Assembly (NCBI GenBank): GCA_964531265.1
Contig: CAZHDW010000022.1
Span: 1-30,811 of the forward strand
Length of the DNA: 30,811 nt
From: Hominenteromicrobium sp964531265
GTDB lineage: Bacteria; Bacillota; Clostridia; Oscillospirales; Acutalibacteraceae
Reading direction: 5' to 3'
Part shown: piece after piece, positions 6,864 through 15,221 of the stretch
Layout of the letters: every line of letters starts with the position of its first letter
How positions within the stretch are numbered: position 1 is the first letter of the stretch
Translations under genes and position numbers: made by a program
Notes under the pieces: generated by a model
Database searches by the model: none
Told to the model about the DNA's origin: nothing
What the model saw: the letters and a program-made list of their open reading frames with translations, nothing else

Positions 6864-8150
6864 ATGGAGCATAATGAAAAGAGAATCCTTATACGCGGCG
6901 CAAGGATAGTTAATCCGGCACGCGGCGAGGATTATGTCGGAAATATACTGATATCGGGTGACCGGGTAAGTGCTGTATCCGAGAACATATATGATGACGA
7001 TGCGTATGTTATTGAGGCCGACGGACTCGTAGCCGCTCCGGGCTTTGTGGATCTTCACGTTCATCTCAGAGATCCGGGATTTACGGATAAGGAGGATATT
7101 CTGTCCGGCTGCCGTGCCGCTGCCGCGGGCGGTGTCACAAGCCTTCTGTGTATGCCGAACACTAATCCGACCATAGATTCACCTGAAACAGTCAAATATA
7201 TTTTGGACAGAGCGAAGGATGTCGATGCCCATGTGTATGTTGCAGGAGCGATAACAAAATCACTCAAGGGCTCCGAGCTGTGCGATATCGATGCTTTGCG
7301 CGATGCCGGTGCGGTTGCACTGAGCGATGACGGACGACCCGTTGTGGATACGGCCTGCCTGGTTGAGGCAATGAAGGCTGCACCGAAGCTCGGAATGCTG
7401 GTTGCTGCACACTGCGAGGATCTTTTCCTTGCGAAGAAGTGGGTCATGAATGAGGGTGTGGTTTCCGAACAGCTTGGCGTTCCCGGTGTTCCGGCCGCTG
7501 CCGAGGACTGCGGAACAGCGAGAGAGATCGCAGTTGCTGCGGCCTACGATGTTCCCGTGCATATCTGTCATGTCAGCACACGAACCTCTGCGGCTCTGAT
7601 CCGTGATGCAAAGGCGCGAGGTGTCAAAGTTACGGCTGAAACCGCTCCGCACTATCTGCTTTTGACCGACAGCGAGCTTCTCAAAAGGGATGCGGATTAC
7701 AGAATGAATCCGCCGCTGAGAAGTGAAGAGGACAGGCTTGCCATGGTTGAGGCTGTTCGTGACGGTACGATAGATGTAATCGCTACTGACCACGCACCGC
7801 ATACCGTTAAGGAAAAGTCGGATTTCATGACGGCTCCCAATGGCTCTATCGGCATGGAGACCTCCTTCTCCGGTGCATATACCGCACTGGTGAAGACCGG
7901 TGTTCTTACCTTGAATGAGCTTGTTGAAAAGATGAGCGTTCGTCCTGCACAGATATTGAATATAAATGCCGGTGTGATAGGCGCCGGTGAAACAGCGGAT
8001 ATAGTCCTCATTGATGAAAATGAGGAGTGGACTGTGGAGCCGGATAAGCTCCACGGCAAGAGTCGCAATACCCCGTTTAAGAACATGAAGCTCAGTGGTC
8101 GCGTAAAGCTGACAATATGTGGCGGAAGAATCGTATTTAATGAGCTTTGA
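6864..8150 (+). CDS. pyrC: Dihydroorotase
   Basis: It cyclises carbamoyl-aspartate to dihydroorotate in pyrimidine synthesis. The 428 residues match the class I amidohydrolase form: the metal-binding DLHVHLRDPG near residue 59, CMPNTNPTID near residue 97, the VHICHVST segment, TAPHYLLLTD and ATDHAPH near residue 307 with the catalytic aspartate. A GAGGTGG ribosome site precedes ATG 6864. pyrF, pyrK and pyrD follow in the order of the pathway operon, while pyrB, pyrE and carAB are missing and must lie elsewhere. Confidence 0.96.
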   Translation: MEHNEKRILIRGARIVNPARGEDYVGNILISGDRVSAVSENIYDDDAYVIEADGLVAAPGFVDLHVHLRDPGFTDKEDILSGCRAAAAGGVTSLLCMPNTNPTIDSPETVKYILDRAKDVDAHVYVAGAITKSLKGSELCDIDALRDAGAVALSDDGRPVVDTACLVEAMKAAPKLGMLVAAHCEDLFLAKKWVMNEGVVSEQLGVPGVPAAAEDCGTAREIAVAAAYDVPVHICHVSTRTSAALIRDAKARGVKVTAETAPHYLLLTDSELLKRDADYRMNPPLRSEEDRLAMVEAVRDGTIDVIATDHAPHTVKEKSDFMTAPNGSIGMETSFSGAYTALVKTGVLTLNELVEKMSVRPAQILNINAGVIGAGETADIVLIDENEEWTVEPDKLHGKSRNTPFKNMKLSGRVKLTICGGRIVFNEL

Positions 8151-8220
8151 TTTTGGTAAACCGAGTTTTTAAAACTCTTTGAATTACAAAAGCACTATTT
8201 TCAGAAAGAGGTAAAGAGAA

Positions 8221-9153
8221 ATGTCCTTTGACCGTTTGATTGAAAAGATCGTAGAAACTCAGAACCCCACCGTTGCCGGACTTGACCCGAAGCTGGCATA
8301 TATACCGCAGTATATTTTGGATGCAGCGGTTGCAGAGCATGGTAAAACTCTTGAGGCCGCAGCTAAGGCGCTTCTTGAATACAACAAGGGTCTTATCGAT
8401 GCACTCTGCGACATAGTTCCCGCTGTTAAGCCGCAGGCTGCTTACTATGAGATGTATGGCTGGCAGGGCGTGCGCACACTCGCAGAGACCATAGCATATG
8501 CCCGCGAAAAGGGCATGTTTGTTATTACCGACGGCAAGCGCAATGATATCGGAGCTACAATGGAGGCATATGCAACAGCACATCTCGGCACCACGGATGT
8601 TTTCGGCGAGAGTATTGAGGCGTTCAATGCCGATGCTCTTACAGTCAATGGCTATCTCGGTACTGACGGTATTAAGCCGCTGCTCAAGGTCTGCTCCGAT
8701 AAGGATAAGGGCATTTTCGTGCTTGTAAAAACCTCCAACCCGTCCTCCGGCGAATTGCAAGATCAGAAAATGGAGAGCGGTAAGAGCGTCTATGAAACAA
8801 TGGGCGAGTTCAGCGAGAACTGGGGAGAAGCAGTAATGGGTAAGTACGGCTATTCCGGAGTTGGTGCTGTGGTAGGCGCTACATATCCGGCTCAGCTTGG
8901 AGAGATGCGCGAAAAGGCACCGCACACCTTCTTCCTTGTACCCGGTTACGGTGCTCAGGGCGGCGCTGCCGATGACGTTGCACCTGCATTTGATGAGAAC
9001 GGTCTTGGTGCTATTGTCAACTCCTCACGCGGCATCATGTGTGCATGGCAGAAGGAGGGCTGCGATGAGCATGATTATGCAATGGCAGCACGCAGAGAGG
9101 CTATCCGCATGAGAGATCAGATAGTCGGACTCATCGGTACAATTAAGATCTGA
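8221..9153 (+). CDS. pyrF: Orotidine 5'-phosphate decarboxylase, type 2
   Basis: It decarboxylates OMP to UMP. The 310-residue size and motifs TVAGLDPKL near residue 17, KPQAAYYE near residue 70 and the catalytic FVITDGKRNDIG near residue 100 place it in subfamily 2, longer than the roughly 235-residue type 1 enzymes. The Lys-Asp catalytic array is intact, and VPGYGAQGG forms the phosphate-binding region. A GAGG site precedes ATG 8221. The 70-base gap after pyrC has only a weak palindrome at 8163-8177 and no convincing promoter. pyrK follows 17 bases after its stop. Confidence 0.95.
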   Translation: MSFDRLIEKIVETQNPTVAGLDPKLAYIPQYILDAAVAEHGKTLEAAAKALLEYNKGLIDALCDIVPAVKPQAAYYEMYGWQGVRTLAETIAYAREKGMFVITDGKRNDIGATMEAYATAHLGTTDVFGESIEAFNADALTVNGYLGTDGIKPLLKVCSDKDKGIFVLVKTSNPSSGELQDQKMESGKSVYETMGEFSENWGEAVMGKYGYSGVGAVVGATYPAQLGEMREKAPHTFFLVPGYGAQGGAADDVAPAFDENGLGAIVNSSRGIMCAWQKEGCDEHDYAMAARREAIRMRDQIVGLIGTIKI

Positions 9154-9170
9154 ATTGGAGACGAAACGCG

Positions 9171-9926
9171 ATGAAATATGATGTAATGCTCTGTAAAATC
9201 GTCAAGCGTGCTGAGATCGCAGAGGGCATATATGATTATGTGGTTCATGCACCCGAATTTGTAGAGGTTGCAAGGCCGGGACAGTTTGCGCATATCTATG
9301 TTCCCGGAAAAACTCTCAGACGTCCGATATCGATCTGTGATATAGATAAAGAGGCCGGAACACTCAGATTTGTTTTCCAGGTTCGCGGCGCAGGTACGGA
9401 GGAGCTTTCGAAATTCGAGGTTGGTGACAGCTTTGATATTCTGGCACCGCTCGGAAACGGCTTTTCCGTTGAGCCCGGCAAAAAAGCTCTTTTTGTGGGC
9501 GGCGGTATAGGTGTTCCTCCGCTGCTCGGAGCTGCAAAGCACTACGGCAAGGACGCTGTTGTCGCTGTAGGATTCCGCAGCAAGGAGCTGGTCATTCTTG
9601 AGGATGACTTCAAAGCAGCCGGCTGCGAAATTCGTGTTGCAACCGATGACGGCTCCTATGGCTATCATGGTCTTGTAACAGACCTTATTAAGGATGTTGA
9701 GCCCAATATCATTTGCGCATGCGGCCCCATGGTAATGCTCAAGGCCGTTGCTGCATATGCAAAGGAAAAGGGCATCCGCTGCGAAATATCGCTCGAGGAG
9801 CGTATGGCGTGCGGTATCGGCGCATGCCTCGGTTGTGCGGTTGAGCTCAACGGTGAAAACGGTACATATATGGGACATGTCTGTAAGGATGGCCCGGTTT
9901 TTCCTGCTGAAAGGGTGGTTATGTAA
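9171..9926 (+). CDS. pyrK: Dihydroorotate dehydrogenase B electron-transfer subunit
   Basis: PyrK carries FAD and a 2Fe-2S cluster and passes electrons from PyrD to NAD+. The 251 residues begin with a ferredoxin-reductase FAD domain (RRPISICDID near residue 51), then a nucleotide-binding domain (VGGGIGVPPLLG near residue 107, CACGPMVML) and C-terminal cluster cysteines in ACGIGACLGCAV plus HVCKDGPVF. GGAGACG precedes ATG 9171. Its TAA overlaps the pyrD ATG by one base (TAATG), which suits an equimolar PyrK/PyrD complex. Confidence 0.95.
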   Translation: MKYDVMLCKIVKRAEIAEGIYDYVVHAPEFVEVARPGQFAHIYVPGKTLRRPISICDIDKEAGTLRFVFQVRGAGTEELSKFEVGDSFDILAPLGNGFSVEPGKKALFVGGGIGVPPLLGAAKHYGKDAVVAVGFRSKELVILEDDFKAAGCEIRVATDDGSYGYHGLVTDLIKDVEPNIICACGPMVMLKAVAAYAKEKGIRCEISLEERMACGIGACLGCAVELNGENGTYMGHVCKDGPVFPAERVVM

Positions 9927-10837
9927 TGGCTGATCTTCGTGTAAATGTAGCCGGGGTAGAATTCAACAATCCCCTTATAGCCGCCTCCGGAACATTCGGA
10001 TTCGGCAGAGAATATGCAGAGTTTTATCCGCTGTCAACACTTGGCGGTATTTCCTCAAAGGGTATTACGCTTGTGGCGCGTCCCGGCAATCCCGCACCGC
10101 GAATCGCTGAGGCGGCAGGCGGTATGCTTAATGCCGTAGGTCTCCAGAATCCCGGTGTTGATCACTTTATTGAAAAGGATCTTCCGTGGCTCAAGGAGCA
10201 GGGTACACGCATCATAGCAAATATTGCCGGAAACACTCCTGAGGACTACTGTGCTATGGCTGAAAAGCTCAATGACACGGATATCGATATGATCGAGATG
10301 AATATTTCCTGCCCCAACGTAAAGCGGGGCGGTGTTCAGTTCGGTACATCCGCAAACGGCGTTGCGGATATAACAAAGGCTGTTCGCGCGCATTGCAAAA
10401 AGCCGCTCATGGTCAAGCTCTCTCCGAATGTGACCGATATCTCTGAGATAGCTCTTGCTGCCGAAAGCGAGGGCGCGGATGCCATATCCATGATAAATAC
10501 GCTGACCGGAATGCGCATCGACATCAACACAAAAAGACCGATAATCCACAATAACACAGGCGGATTTTCCGGCCCGGCTCTGTTGCCTATAGCTGTTCGT
10601 ATGGTTTGGCAGACCTATAATAAGGTTAAAATCCCGATCGTGGGACTCGGTGGTATCACAACTTGGCAGGATGCTGTTGAAATGCTTCTTGCAGGTGCTA
10701 CAGCACTCCAGATTGGCACAGTGCTCTTTACAGACCCGTATGCACCTGTCAAGATCGTTGAGGGACTTGAGCAGTATATGGATAAAAACGGCGTGAAGTC
10801 CATATCCGAGCTGACAGGAGCCATGCGTCCGTGGTAA
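9926..10837 (+). CDS. pyrD: Dihydroorotate dehydrogenase B catalytic subunit
   Basis: It oxidises dihydroorotate to orotate with bound FMN in the cytosol. The 303-residue class 1B enzyme shows AASGTFGFGREY near residue 20, NAVGLQNPGVD and the catalytic cysteine in MNISCPNVKRGG near residue 130. FMN-phosphate contacts appear in VGLGGITTW and LAGATALQIGT. Partnership with the overlapping pyrK confirms the NAD-linked class. The next gene's GTG start overlaps its last 7 bases. Confidence 0.96.
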   Translation: MADLRVNVAGVEFNNPLIAASGTFGFGREYAEFYPLSTLGGISSKGITLVARPGNPAPRIAEAAGGMLNAVGLQNPGVDHFIEKDLPWLKEQGTRIIANIAGNTPEDYCAMAEKLNDTDIDMIEMNISCPNVKRGGVQFGTSANGVADITKAVRAHCKKPLMVKLSPNVTDISEIALAAESEGADAISMINTLTGMRIDINTKRPIIHNNTGGFSGPALLPIAVRMVWQTYNKVKIPIVGLGGITTWQDAVEMLLAGATALQIGTVLFTDPYAPVKIVEGLEQYMDKNGVKSISELTGAMRPW

Positions 10838-11505
10838 ATAACAGCAATAACGAGACTGCCGTGACAAGATTATTTCTCATCAGGCATTGCCAGAGTGTCG
10901 GAAATCTTCTAAAGGTGTTTCAGGGTCAGACCGAGTTTGATGTAAGTCCACTCGGAGAAAAGCAGCTTGCTCTGCTTGGGCTGAGCTTGAGAAATGAGAC
11001 GATCGACGCCATATATTCAAGCCCTCTCTTAAGGGCGTGGAAAACTGCCGAGGCTATCAATGAGTATCATGGGCTTGATATTATTCCGTTGGATGAGCTT
11101 AAGGAAATAGACATAGGCGAGCTTGCCGGCAGGGAATCCGGCAAAACCTTTGAGGGCTACCCCGAATTAGCGTATAACTGGGCCAATGCCCGTAATCTCT
11201 GTGCTTTTCCGGGCGGCGAATCCGCGTCAAATGTTTGGTCTCGCGCAGAATCAGCGCTTAAAAGGGTACTGTCAGAGTGCAGTGGAAGGACAGCGGCAAT
11301 AGTTTCGCATGGTTTTTTGCTGCAATGCATGATCTGCCTGCTTAAATACGGCGATATTTCCATGCTGCAAAAATGCCATGTGGGTGATAATACCTCTGTC
11401 TCCGAGTTTCTCATATCGGACAACGGTGCAGAGATCGTCAGGCTGAATGATTCAAGTCATCTGCCAAGTGTCCTCAACGAAACAGTTGACTATAACACGA
11501 TATAA
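10831..11505 (+). CDS. Histidine phosphatase family protein
   Basis: This is a 224-residue branch-2H phosphatase of the phosphoglycerate mutase-like superfamily. The catalytic histidine lies in LFLIRHCQSVGN near residue 18, where the usual RHG reads RHC. The second histidine is in AAIVSHGFLLQ near residue 155, and the intervening ELKEIDIGELAGRE supplies the acid. The substrate cannot be told from sequence. The start is GTG 10831, which overlaps pyrD by 7 bases and has AGGAG 10 bases upstream; a second in-frame GTG at 10861 is a weaker alternative. Its place in the pyr operon may be only transcriptional convenience. Confidence 0.85.
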   Translation: MVNNSNNETAVTRLFLIRHCQSVGNLLKVFQGQTEFDVSPLGEKQLALLGLSLRNETIDAIYSSPLLRAWKTAEAINEYHGLDIIPLDELKEIDIGELAGRESGKTFEGYPELAYNWANARNLCAFPGGESASNVWSRAESALKRVLSECSGRTAAIVSHGFLLQCMICLLKYGDISMLQKCHVGDNTSVSEFLISDNGAEIVRLNDSSHLPSVLNETVDYNTI

Positions 11506-11532
11506 TTTACGCACGGTGAAAGGAAGAATAAG

Positions 11533-11952
11533 ATGATTATTTTAGGGGTTGATCTCGGAAAGGCGCGTACAGGCATTGCCGTTTGCGATAGAAGCGAGCT
11601 GCTTTCAAGTCCGGTTGAGGTCATTCATGAGCATAATCGTGAACGCCTTTTGAAGCGCGTAGAGGCTTTGGTTGTTGAACTCAGGGCTGAGATGATCGTT
11701 ATGGGACTGCCGCGAAATATGGACGGCAGTGAGGGGGAAAGTGCACAGAATGCGCGTGCATTCGGAGAAGAACTGCATGAACTTACCGGCTTGCCGGTGA
11801 ATTTTTCCGATGAGCGCGGCACAACTATAACTGCGCATAATTTCTTAAATGAAACCAATACTCGCGGTAAAAAGCGAAAGGAAACCGTCGACGCCGTTGC
11901 AGCCACGATTATTCTGCAAAATTATCTCGATTTCAGAAGAAATCATAAATAA
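11533..11952 (+). CDS. ruvX: Pre-16S rRNA nuclease / Holliday junction resolvase-like RuvX (YqgF)
   Basis: The 139-residue RNase H-fold protein starts ILGVDLGKARTGIAVCD, with the first catalytic aspartate near residue 6. It continues with VMGLPRNMDGSEG near residue 57, SDERGTTITA near residue 91 with the Glu/Arg pair, and the last acidic residue in KKRKETVDAVAATIIL. Size and motifs are typical. In E. coli this protein matures the 16S rRNA 5' end. GAAAGGAAG precedes ATG 11533, 27 bases after the phosphatase gene. A strong terminator follows. Confidence 0.92.
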   Translation: MIILGVDLGKARTGIAVCDRSELLSSPVEVIHEHNRERLLKRVEALVVELRAEMIVMGLPRNMDGSEGESAQNARAFGEELHELTGLPVNFSDERGTTITAHNFLNETNTRGKKRKETVDAVAATIILQNYLDFRRNHK

Positions 11953-11963
11953 AATCTTAAATT

Positions 11964-11999
11964 TGTCCGCGTATTTTCAAAATGCGTGGACATTTTTTT
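11964..11999 (+). terminator. Terminator of the pyr-ruvX operon
   Basis: TGTCCGCGTATTTT pairs with AAAATGCGTGGACA (two G-U pairs) and is followed by seven T. The right arm also supplies the -35 box of the next promoter. Confidence 0.85.
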
Positions 12000-12015
12000 G
12001 TTCCAATGCTATAAT
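11987..12015 (+). promoter_or_regulatory. Promoter of the degV-acetyltransferase unit
   Basis: TGGACA (11987-11992, the end of the terminator stem), 17 bases (mostly the T-tract) and a perfect TATAAT (12010-12015) lie 58 bases before the degV start. Confidence 0.6.
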
Positions 12016-12072
12016 ATATTTGTATAGGCTTTGGCTCACAATAAGGTGAGCATACAGAAAGGAATGAAATAA

Positions 12073-12942
12073 TTGGGATACAGAATAGTGACTGACTCCA
12101 ATATCGACCTGACACAGAGGATGATAGAGGAGCTCGACCTGACAGTTGGCTTGATGAAATTTACGGTTGAGGGAAAAACCTACACCGATCAGGGCGATAA
12201 GTCTGAGATACCGCTGTCAAGGTTCTATGACATGCTACGAGAGGGAAAGACCTCAATAACCACGCAGATAAATACGGCTGAGTTTGAAAGCTTGTTTGAG
12301 CCGATACTTCAAAACGGAGAGGATGTTTTGTATCTCGGCTTTTCAAGTGGACTTTCGGGTACATATCAGAGCGCATCCATTGCGGCTGAAGAGCTTAGAG
12401 AGAAGTATCCGGAGCGCAAGATATACACAGTCGATACGCTCCAGGCATCAATGGGCCAGGGTCTCATCGTTTACCATGCGGCAATGCTCCGAAAGAACGG
12501 AACGGATATAGATGCTCTCTATACATGGGTGAAGGAGAACAGCCCCAAAATGTGTGCATGGTTCACCGTTGATGACCTAAATCACCTTAAGCGCGGCGGC
12601 CGTGTTTCGGCAGCTACTGCGTTGGTGGGTACAATGCTCGGCATCAAGCCCGTGCTCCATGTTGACGATGAGGGTCACCTCATCAGTATTTCCAAGGCAA
12701 GAGGTCGCAAGCAGTCCCTCGACATGCTCGTTCAGAAAATGGAGGAATCAGCGGTTGACCCTGATAAGCAGGTGATATTCATCAGCCATGGCGACTGCAT
12801 TGATGACGCCAAGTACGTGGCGGACAAGGTCAGAGCTAAATTCGGTACAAAGAAGATAGAAATCAATTTTGTCGGTCCGGTAATCGGCGGACATGCAGGC
12901 CCCGGCGTTGTTGCGCTGTTCTTCTTTGGCACACAGAGGTAA
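12073..12942 (+). CDS. DegV family fatty-acid-binding protein (FakB-like)
   Basis: DegV/FakB proteins bind a fatty acid and present it to the kinase FakA, which makes acyl-phosphate for phospholipid synthesis. The 289 residues open GYRIVTDSNIDLT and show ITTQINTAEF near residue 61, LGFSSGLSGTYQSA near residue 96, LKRGGRVSAATA near residue 176 and VGPVIGGHAGPG near the C-terminus, all family hallmarks. The start is TTG 12073, 9 bases after AAAGGA; the conserved N-terminus begins exactly there. ATG-AAA-TAA, a two-codon frame, precedes it. A (broken) fakA gene occurs at 24663-27100. Confidence 0.9.
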   Translation: MGYRIVTDSNIDLTQRMIEELDLTVGLMKFTVEGKTYTDQGDKSEIPLSRFYDMLREGKTSITTQINTAEFESLFEPILQNGEDVLYLGFSSGLSGTYQSASIAAEELREKYPERKIYTVDTLQASMGQGLIVYHAAMLRKNGTDIDALYTWVKENSPKMCAWFTVDDLNHLKRGGRVSAATALVGTMLGIKPVLHVDDEGHLISISKARGRKQSLDMLVQKMEESAVDPDKQVIFISHGDCIDDAKYVADKVRAKFGTKKIEINFVGPVIGGHAGPGVVALFFFGTQR

Positions 12943-13017
12943 TCAAATGTCGCATTGCAGATGCGTTCATTTTGTATAACCGTAATATGGCTGTAAAGCC
13001 GAACAGGAGGAGTTAAA

Positions 13018-13656
13018 ATGAGAGAAGAAGAAAAGATTTTTGCAGGTCAGTTTTATAATCCCGGCCATCCCGATCTTGTGGCTACGAAGCTGCGCTGTCA
13101 TAATCTGTGCACGGAGTACAACCGTACATTTGAGGACGAATATGAAAAGCGCGCAGAGCTTCTGCCGCAGATATTCGGCGAGCTTGGCGAAAACTCACGT
13201 GTTCAGGGCCCGCTTACCGTTCACTATGGCACTCACACAAAAATAGGTAAGAATTTCTTCGGAAACTTTAACCTTACCATTCAGGATGACGGACTTGTAA
13301 CGATTGGCGATAATGTCAATTTCGGCCCCAATGTCACTATTGTCACACCGCAGCATCCTCTTCTTGCCGATGAGAGACGTGCACTCAAAACTGCCGATGG
13401 CAGAAGTGTGCGCGTATGCTATGCGCAGCCCGTAACCATCGGAAATGACTGCTGGTTCGGCGCAAATGTCGTTGTGTGCCCGGGTGTCACTATCGGTGAT
13501 AACTGTGTTATCGGTGCAGGAAGCGTCGTAACAAAGGATATTCCCTCCAACAGCATTGCGGTCGGCAATCCGTGCAGAGTTCTGCGCACTCTTTCAGATG
13601 CGGACAGCATGAAGCATCATCCGGAGCTGTTTGGCGAGGAAGAATACGTATTTTAA
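13018..13656 (+). CDS. Maltose/galactoside O-acetyltransferase family protein
   Basis: The 212-residue protein is an acetyl-CoA-dependent sugar O-acetyltransferase. The N-terminal helical Mac domain (EKIFAGQFYNPGHPDL) is followed by a left-handed beta-helix built from hexapeptide repeats (TIGDNVNFGPNVTI near residue 95, TIGNDCWFGANVVV, GVTIGDNCVIGAGSVVTKDI). The catalytic histidine lies in TPQHPL near residue 113. The sugar acceptor is unknown. AGGAGG precedes ATG 13018. It lies 75 bases after degV without a clear promoter, so read-through is likely; a terminator follows at 13664. Confidence 0.9.
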   Translation: MREEEKIFAGQFYNPGHPDLVATKLRCHNLCTEYNRTFEDEYEKRAELLPQIFGELGENSRVQGPLTVHYGTHTKIGKNFFGNFNLTIQDDGLVTIGDNVNFGPNVTIVTPQHPLLADERRALKTADGRSVRVCYAQPVTIGNDCWFGANVVVCPGVTIGDNCVIGAGSVVTKDIPSNSIAVGNPCRVLRTLSDADSMKHHPELFGEEEYVF

Positions 13657-13663
13657 TCATTTG

Positions 13664-13698
13664 TGCGGCCCGGGTATGTTCACTTGGGTCGCATTTTT
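13664..13698 (+). terminator. Terminator after the acetyltransferase gene
   Basis: TGCGGCCCGGG can pair with CTTGGGTCGCA (three G-U pairs) around an 8-base loop, followed by five T and more T-rich sequence. Confidence 0.7.
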
Positions 13699-13751
13699 CT
13701 TTGAATTTGATGTCTTTAGGTTGGCAAATGTTGCCGAAAAAAAGATTTCTA

Positions 13752-13780
13752 TTGCGTTTGTAATGGGAATATGTTACGAT
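13752..13780 (+). promoter_or_regulatory. Promoter of uxuA
   Basis: TTGCGT (13752-13757), 17 bases and TACGAT (13775-13780) lie 37 bases before the uxuA start. Confidence 0.5.
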
Positions 13781-13816
13781 TACGCTAATAAGTCAGCTTT
13801 TCAGGAGGATGAAAAC

Positions 13817-14878
13817 ATGAAAATGTCATTTCGCTGGTATGGCAGTGATGATAAAGTAACACTTCAGAATATCAGACAGATACCGGGCATGGAGGCCATA
13901 GTTACCGCCGTTTACGATGTGCCGGTAGGTGAGGTTTGGAGCCGCGAGAGTATTTCTGCACTCAAAAAGCAGGTTGAGGACGCAGGACTGAAATTTGAGG
14001 TTATCGAGAGTGTTCCGGTGCATGAGGACATTAAGCTCGGCAAACCCACTCGTGACAGATATATTGAAAATTACTGTGAGAATATCCGCAGATTGGGCGA
14101 GGCAGGCATTAAGTGCATCTGCTATAACTTTATGCCCGTATTTGACTGGACACGCACACAGCTCGACCACGCACTGCCGGATGGCTCTACAAGCCTTGTG
14201 TACTATCAGGAGCAGGTAGAGGCGGTTGATCCTCTGAAGAGCGACAGCGACCTTACACTTCCGGGGTGGGACGCAAGCTATACAAGGGAAGAGCTTAAGA
14301 ATGTGGTTGCAGAGTACAATGCAATGACGGAGGATGATCTGTGGAATAATTTGCAGTATTTCCTCGAGAAAATCATACCTGTAGCGGCTGAGCAGGATAT
14401 CAACATGGCTATTCATGAGGATGATCCCTGCTGGAGCATTTTCGGACTTCCGAGAATCATCACCTGTGAGAAGAATCTGGACAGATTCCTCAAGTTGGTG
14501 GATGATCCGCATAACGGCATCACACTTTGCACGGGCTCTCTCGGATGCAGTGCACAGAACGATGTGGTACACATGGCTGCAAAGTACGCTGCAATGGGCA
14601 GAATTCATTTTGTTCACGCAAGAAATGTGGCAGTTCTCGAGAACGGCTTTGAGGAGCGTGCACATCTGTCCTCCTGCGGTTCACTGGATATGTATGCTAT
14701 CTTGAATGCGCTGGCTAAGAACGGCTTCAATGGATATATCCGTCCCGACCACGGCAGAATGATCTGGGGCGAGACCGGTCGCGCCGGTTATGGCCTGTAC
14801 GACAGAGCTTTGGGTGCAACATACCTGAACGGTCTTTGGGAGGCTATCACTAAGCGCAGCTCCAATTCCGAAAGATAA
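13817..14878 (+). CDS. uxuA: Mannonate dehydratase
   Basis: It dehydrates D-mannonate to 2-keto-3-deoxygluconate in glucuronate breakdown, with Fe2+ or Mn2+. The 353-residue protein has MSFRWYGSDDKVTLQNIRQIPG at the N-terminus, CYNFMPVFDWTRT near residue 97, AIHEDDPCW near residue 200 with the metal-binding His, and RPDHGRMIWGE near the C-terminus. The length suits the Gram-positive enzymes. AGGAGG lies 8 bases before ATG 13817. The open frame reaches back to 13631, but that extension crosses the preceding gene and terminator. No other hexuronate gene (uxaC, uxuB, kdgK, kdgA) is adjacent. Confidence 0.94.
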   Translation: MKMSFRWYGSDDKVTLQNIRQIPGMEAIVTAVYDVPVGEVWSRESISALKKQVEDAGLKFEVIESVPVHEDIKLGKPTRDRYIENYCENIRRLGEAGIKCICYNFMPVFDWTRTQLDHALPDGSTSLVYYQEQVEAVDPLKSDSDLTLPGWDASYTREELKNVVAEYNAMTEDDLWNNLQYFLEKIIPVAAEQDINMAIHEDDPCWSIFGLPRIITCEKNLDRFLKLVDDPHNGITLCTGSLGCSAQNDVVHMAAKYAAMGRIHFVHARNVAVLENGFEERAHLSSCGSLDMYAILNALAKNGFNGYIRPDHGRMIWGETGRAGYGLYDRALGATYLNGLWEAITKRSSNSER

Positions 14879-14911
14879 GCAGTCATTAATAAATCAAATA
14901 CGAATATCATT

Positions 14912-14965
14912 AAAGCTCTTTCCGAATCCGATGCTTTTCAGCATGGCAGTGGAGGGAGCTTTTTT
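14912..14965 (+). terminator. Terminator of uxuA
   Basis: AAAGCTCTTTCC pairs with GGAGGGAGCTTT, with an inner ATGC/GCAT stem-loop, and ends in six T. Confidence 0.75.
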
Positions 14966-14989
14966 ATGCAATATTCATATCGGAGCATA

Positions 14990-15038
14990 ATAAAAACCGC
15001 ATGAACACTGGATTTTTCAGCATTCGTGCGGTTTTTAT
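14990..15038 (-). terminator. Bidirectional terminator after the tRNA gene
   Basis: Arms of 21 bases (14990-15010 and 15018-15038) pair around a 7-base loop with two non-Watson-Crick positions. Both outer ends carry A-runs and T-runs (AAAAACCGC and GCGGTTTTT). It lies 3 bases beyond the tRNA CCA end on the minus strand and could also back up the uxuA terminator. Confidence 0.8.
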
Positions 15039-15041
15039 TTG

Positions 15042-15115
15042 TGGAGCAGGTAAAGGGAATCGAACCCTCCTATTGAGCTTGGGAAGCTCACGTTCTACCG
15101 ATGAACTATACCTGC
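15042..15115 (-). tRNA. tRNA-Gly (anticodon CCC)
   Basis: Read on the minus strand, a 7-base acceptor stem GCAGGTA/TACCTGC carries the U73 discriminator expected for glycine and an encoded CCA. The T arm contains GGTTCGATTCC. The anticodon stem GAGC/GCTC encloses loop TTCCCAA, giving anticodon CCC for GGG codons. Length is 74 bases. The gene is single, with its own promoter and terminator. Confidence 0.95.
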
Positions 15116-15132
15116 AAATGAAGTACATAAGT

Positions 15133-15161
15133 ATTTTATTACAAATTGCAGGAAAAAGCAA
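15133..15161 (-). promoter_or_regulatory. Promoter of the tRNA-Gly gene
   Basis: On the minus strand TTGCTT (15156-15161), 17 bases and TAAAAT (15133-15138) lie about 18 bases before the mature tRNA 5' end. Confidence 0.55.
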
Positions 15162-15221
15162 GGCTTATATTGCGAAAAAATAAAGTTAGGTACCTTAGCA
15201 AATTTGAAATACAGGGTGTAA

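Noticed and set aside
8163..8177. GAGTTTT/AAAACTC palindrome between pyrC and pyrF as a terminator
   Set aside because: The usable stem is only about 5 A/T-rich pairs with three T after it; the operon clearly continues into pyrF.
13631..13816. N-terminal extension of the mannonate dehydratase
   Set aside because: It crosses the end of the acetyltransferase gene and a terminator; a strong ribosome site precedes ATG 13817, where the conserved sequence begins.
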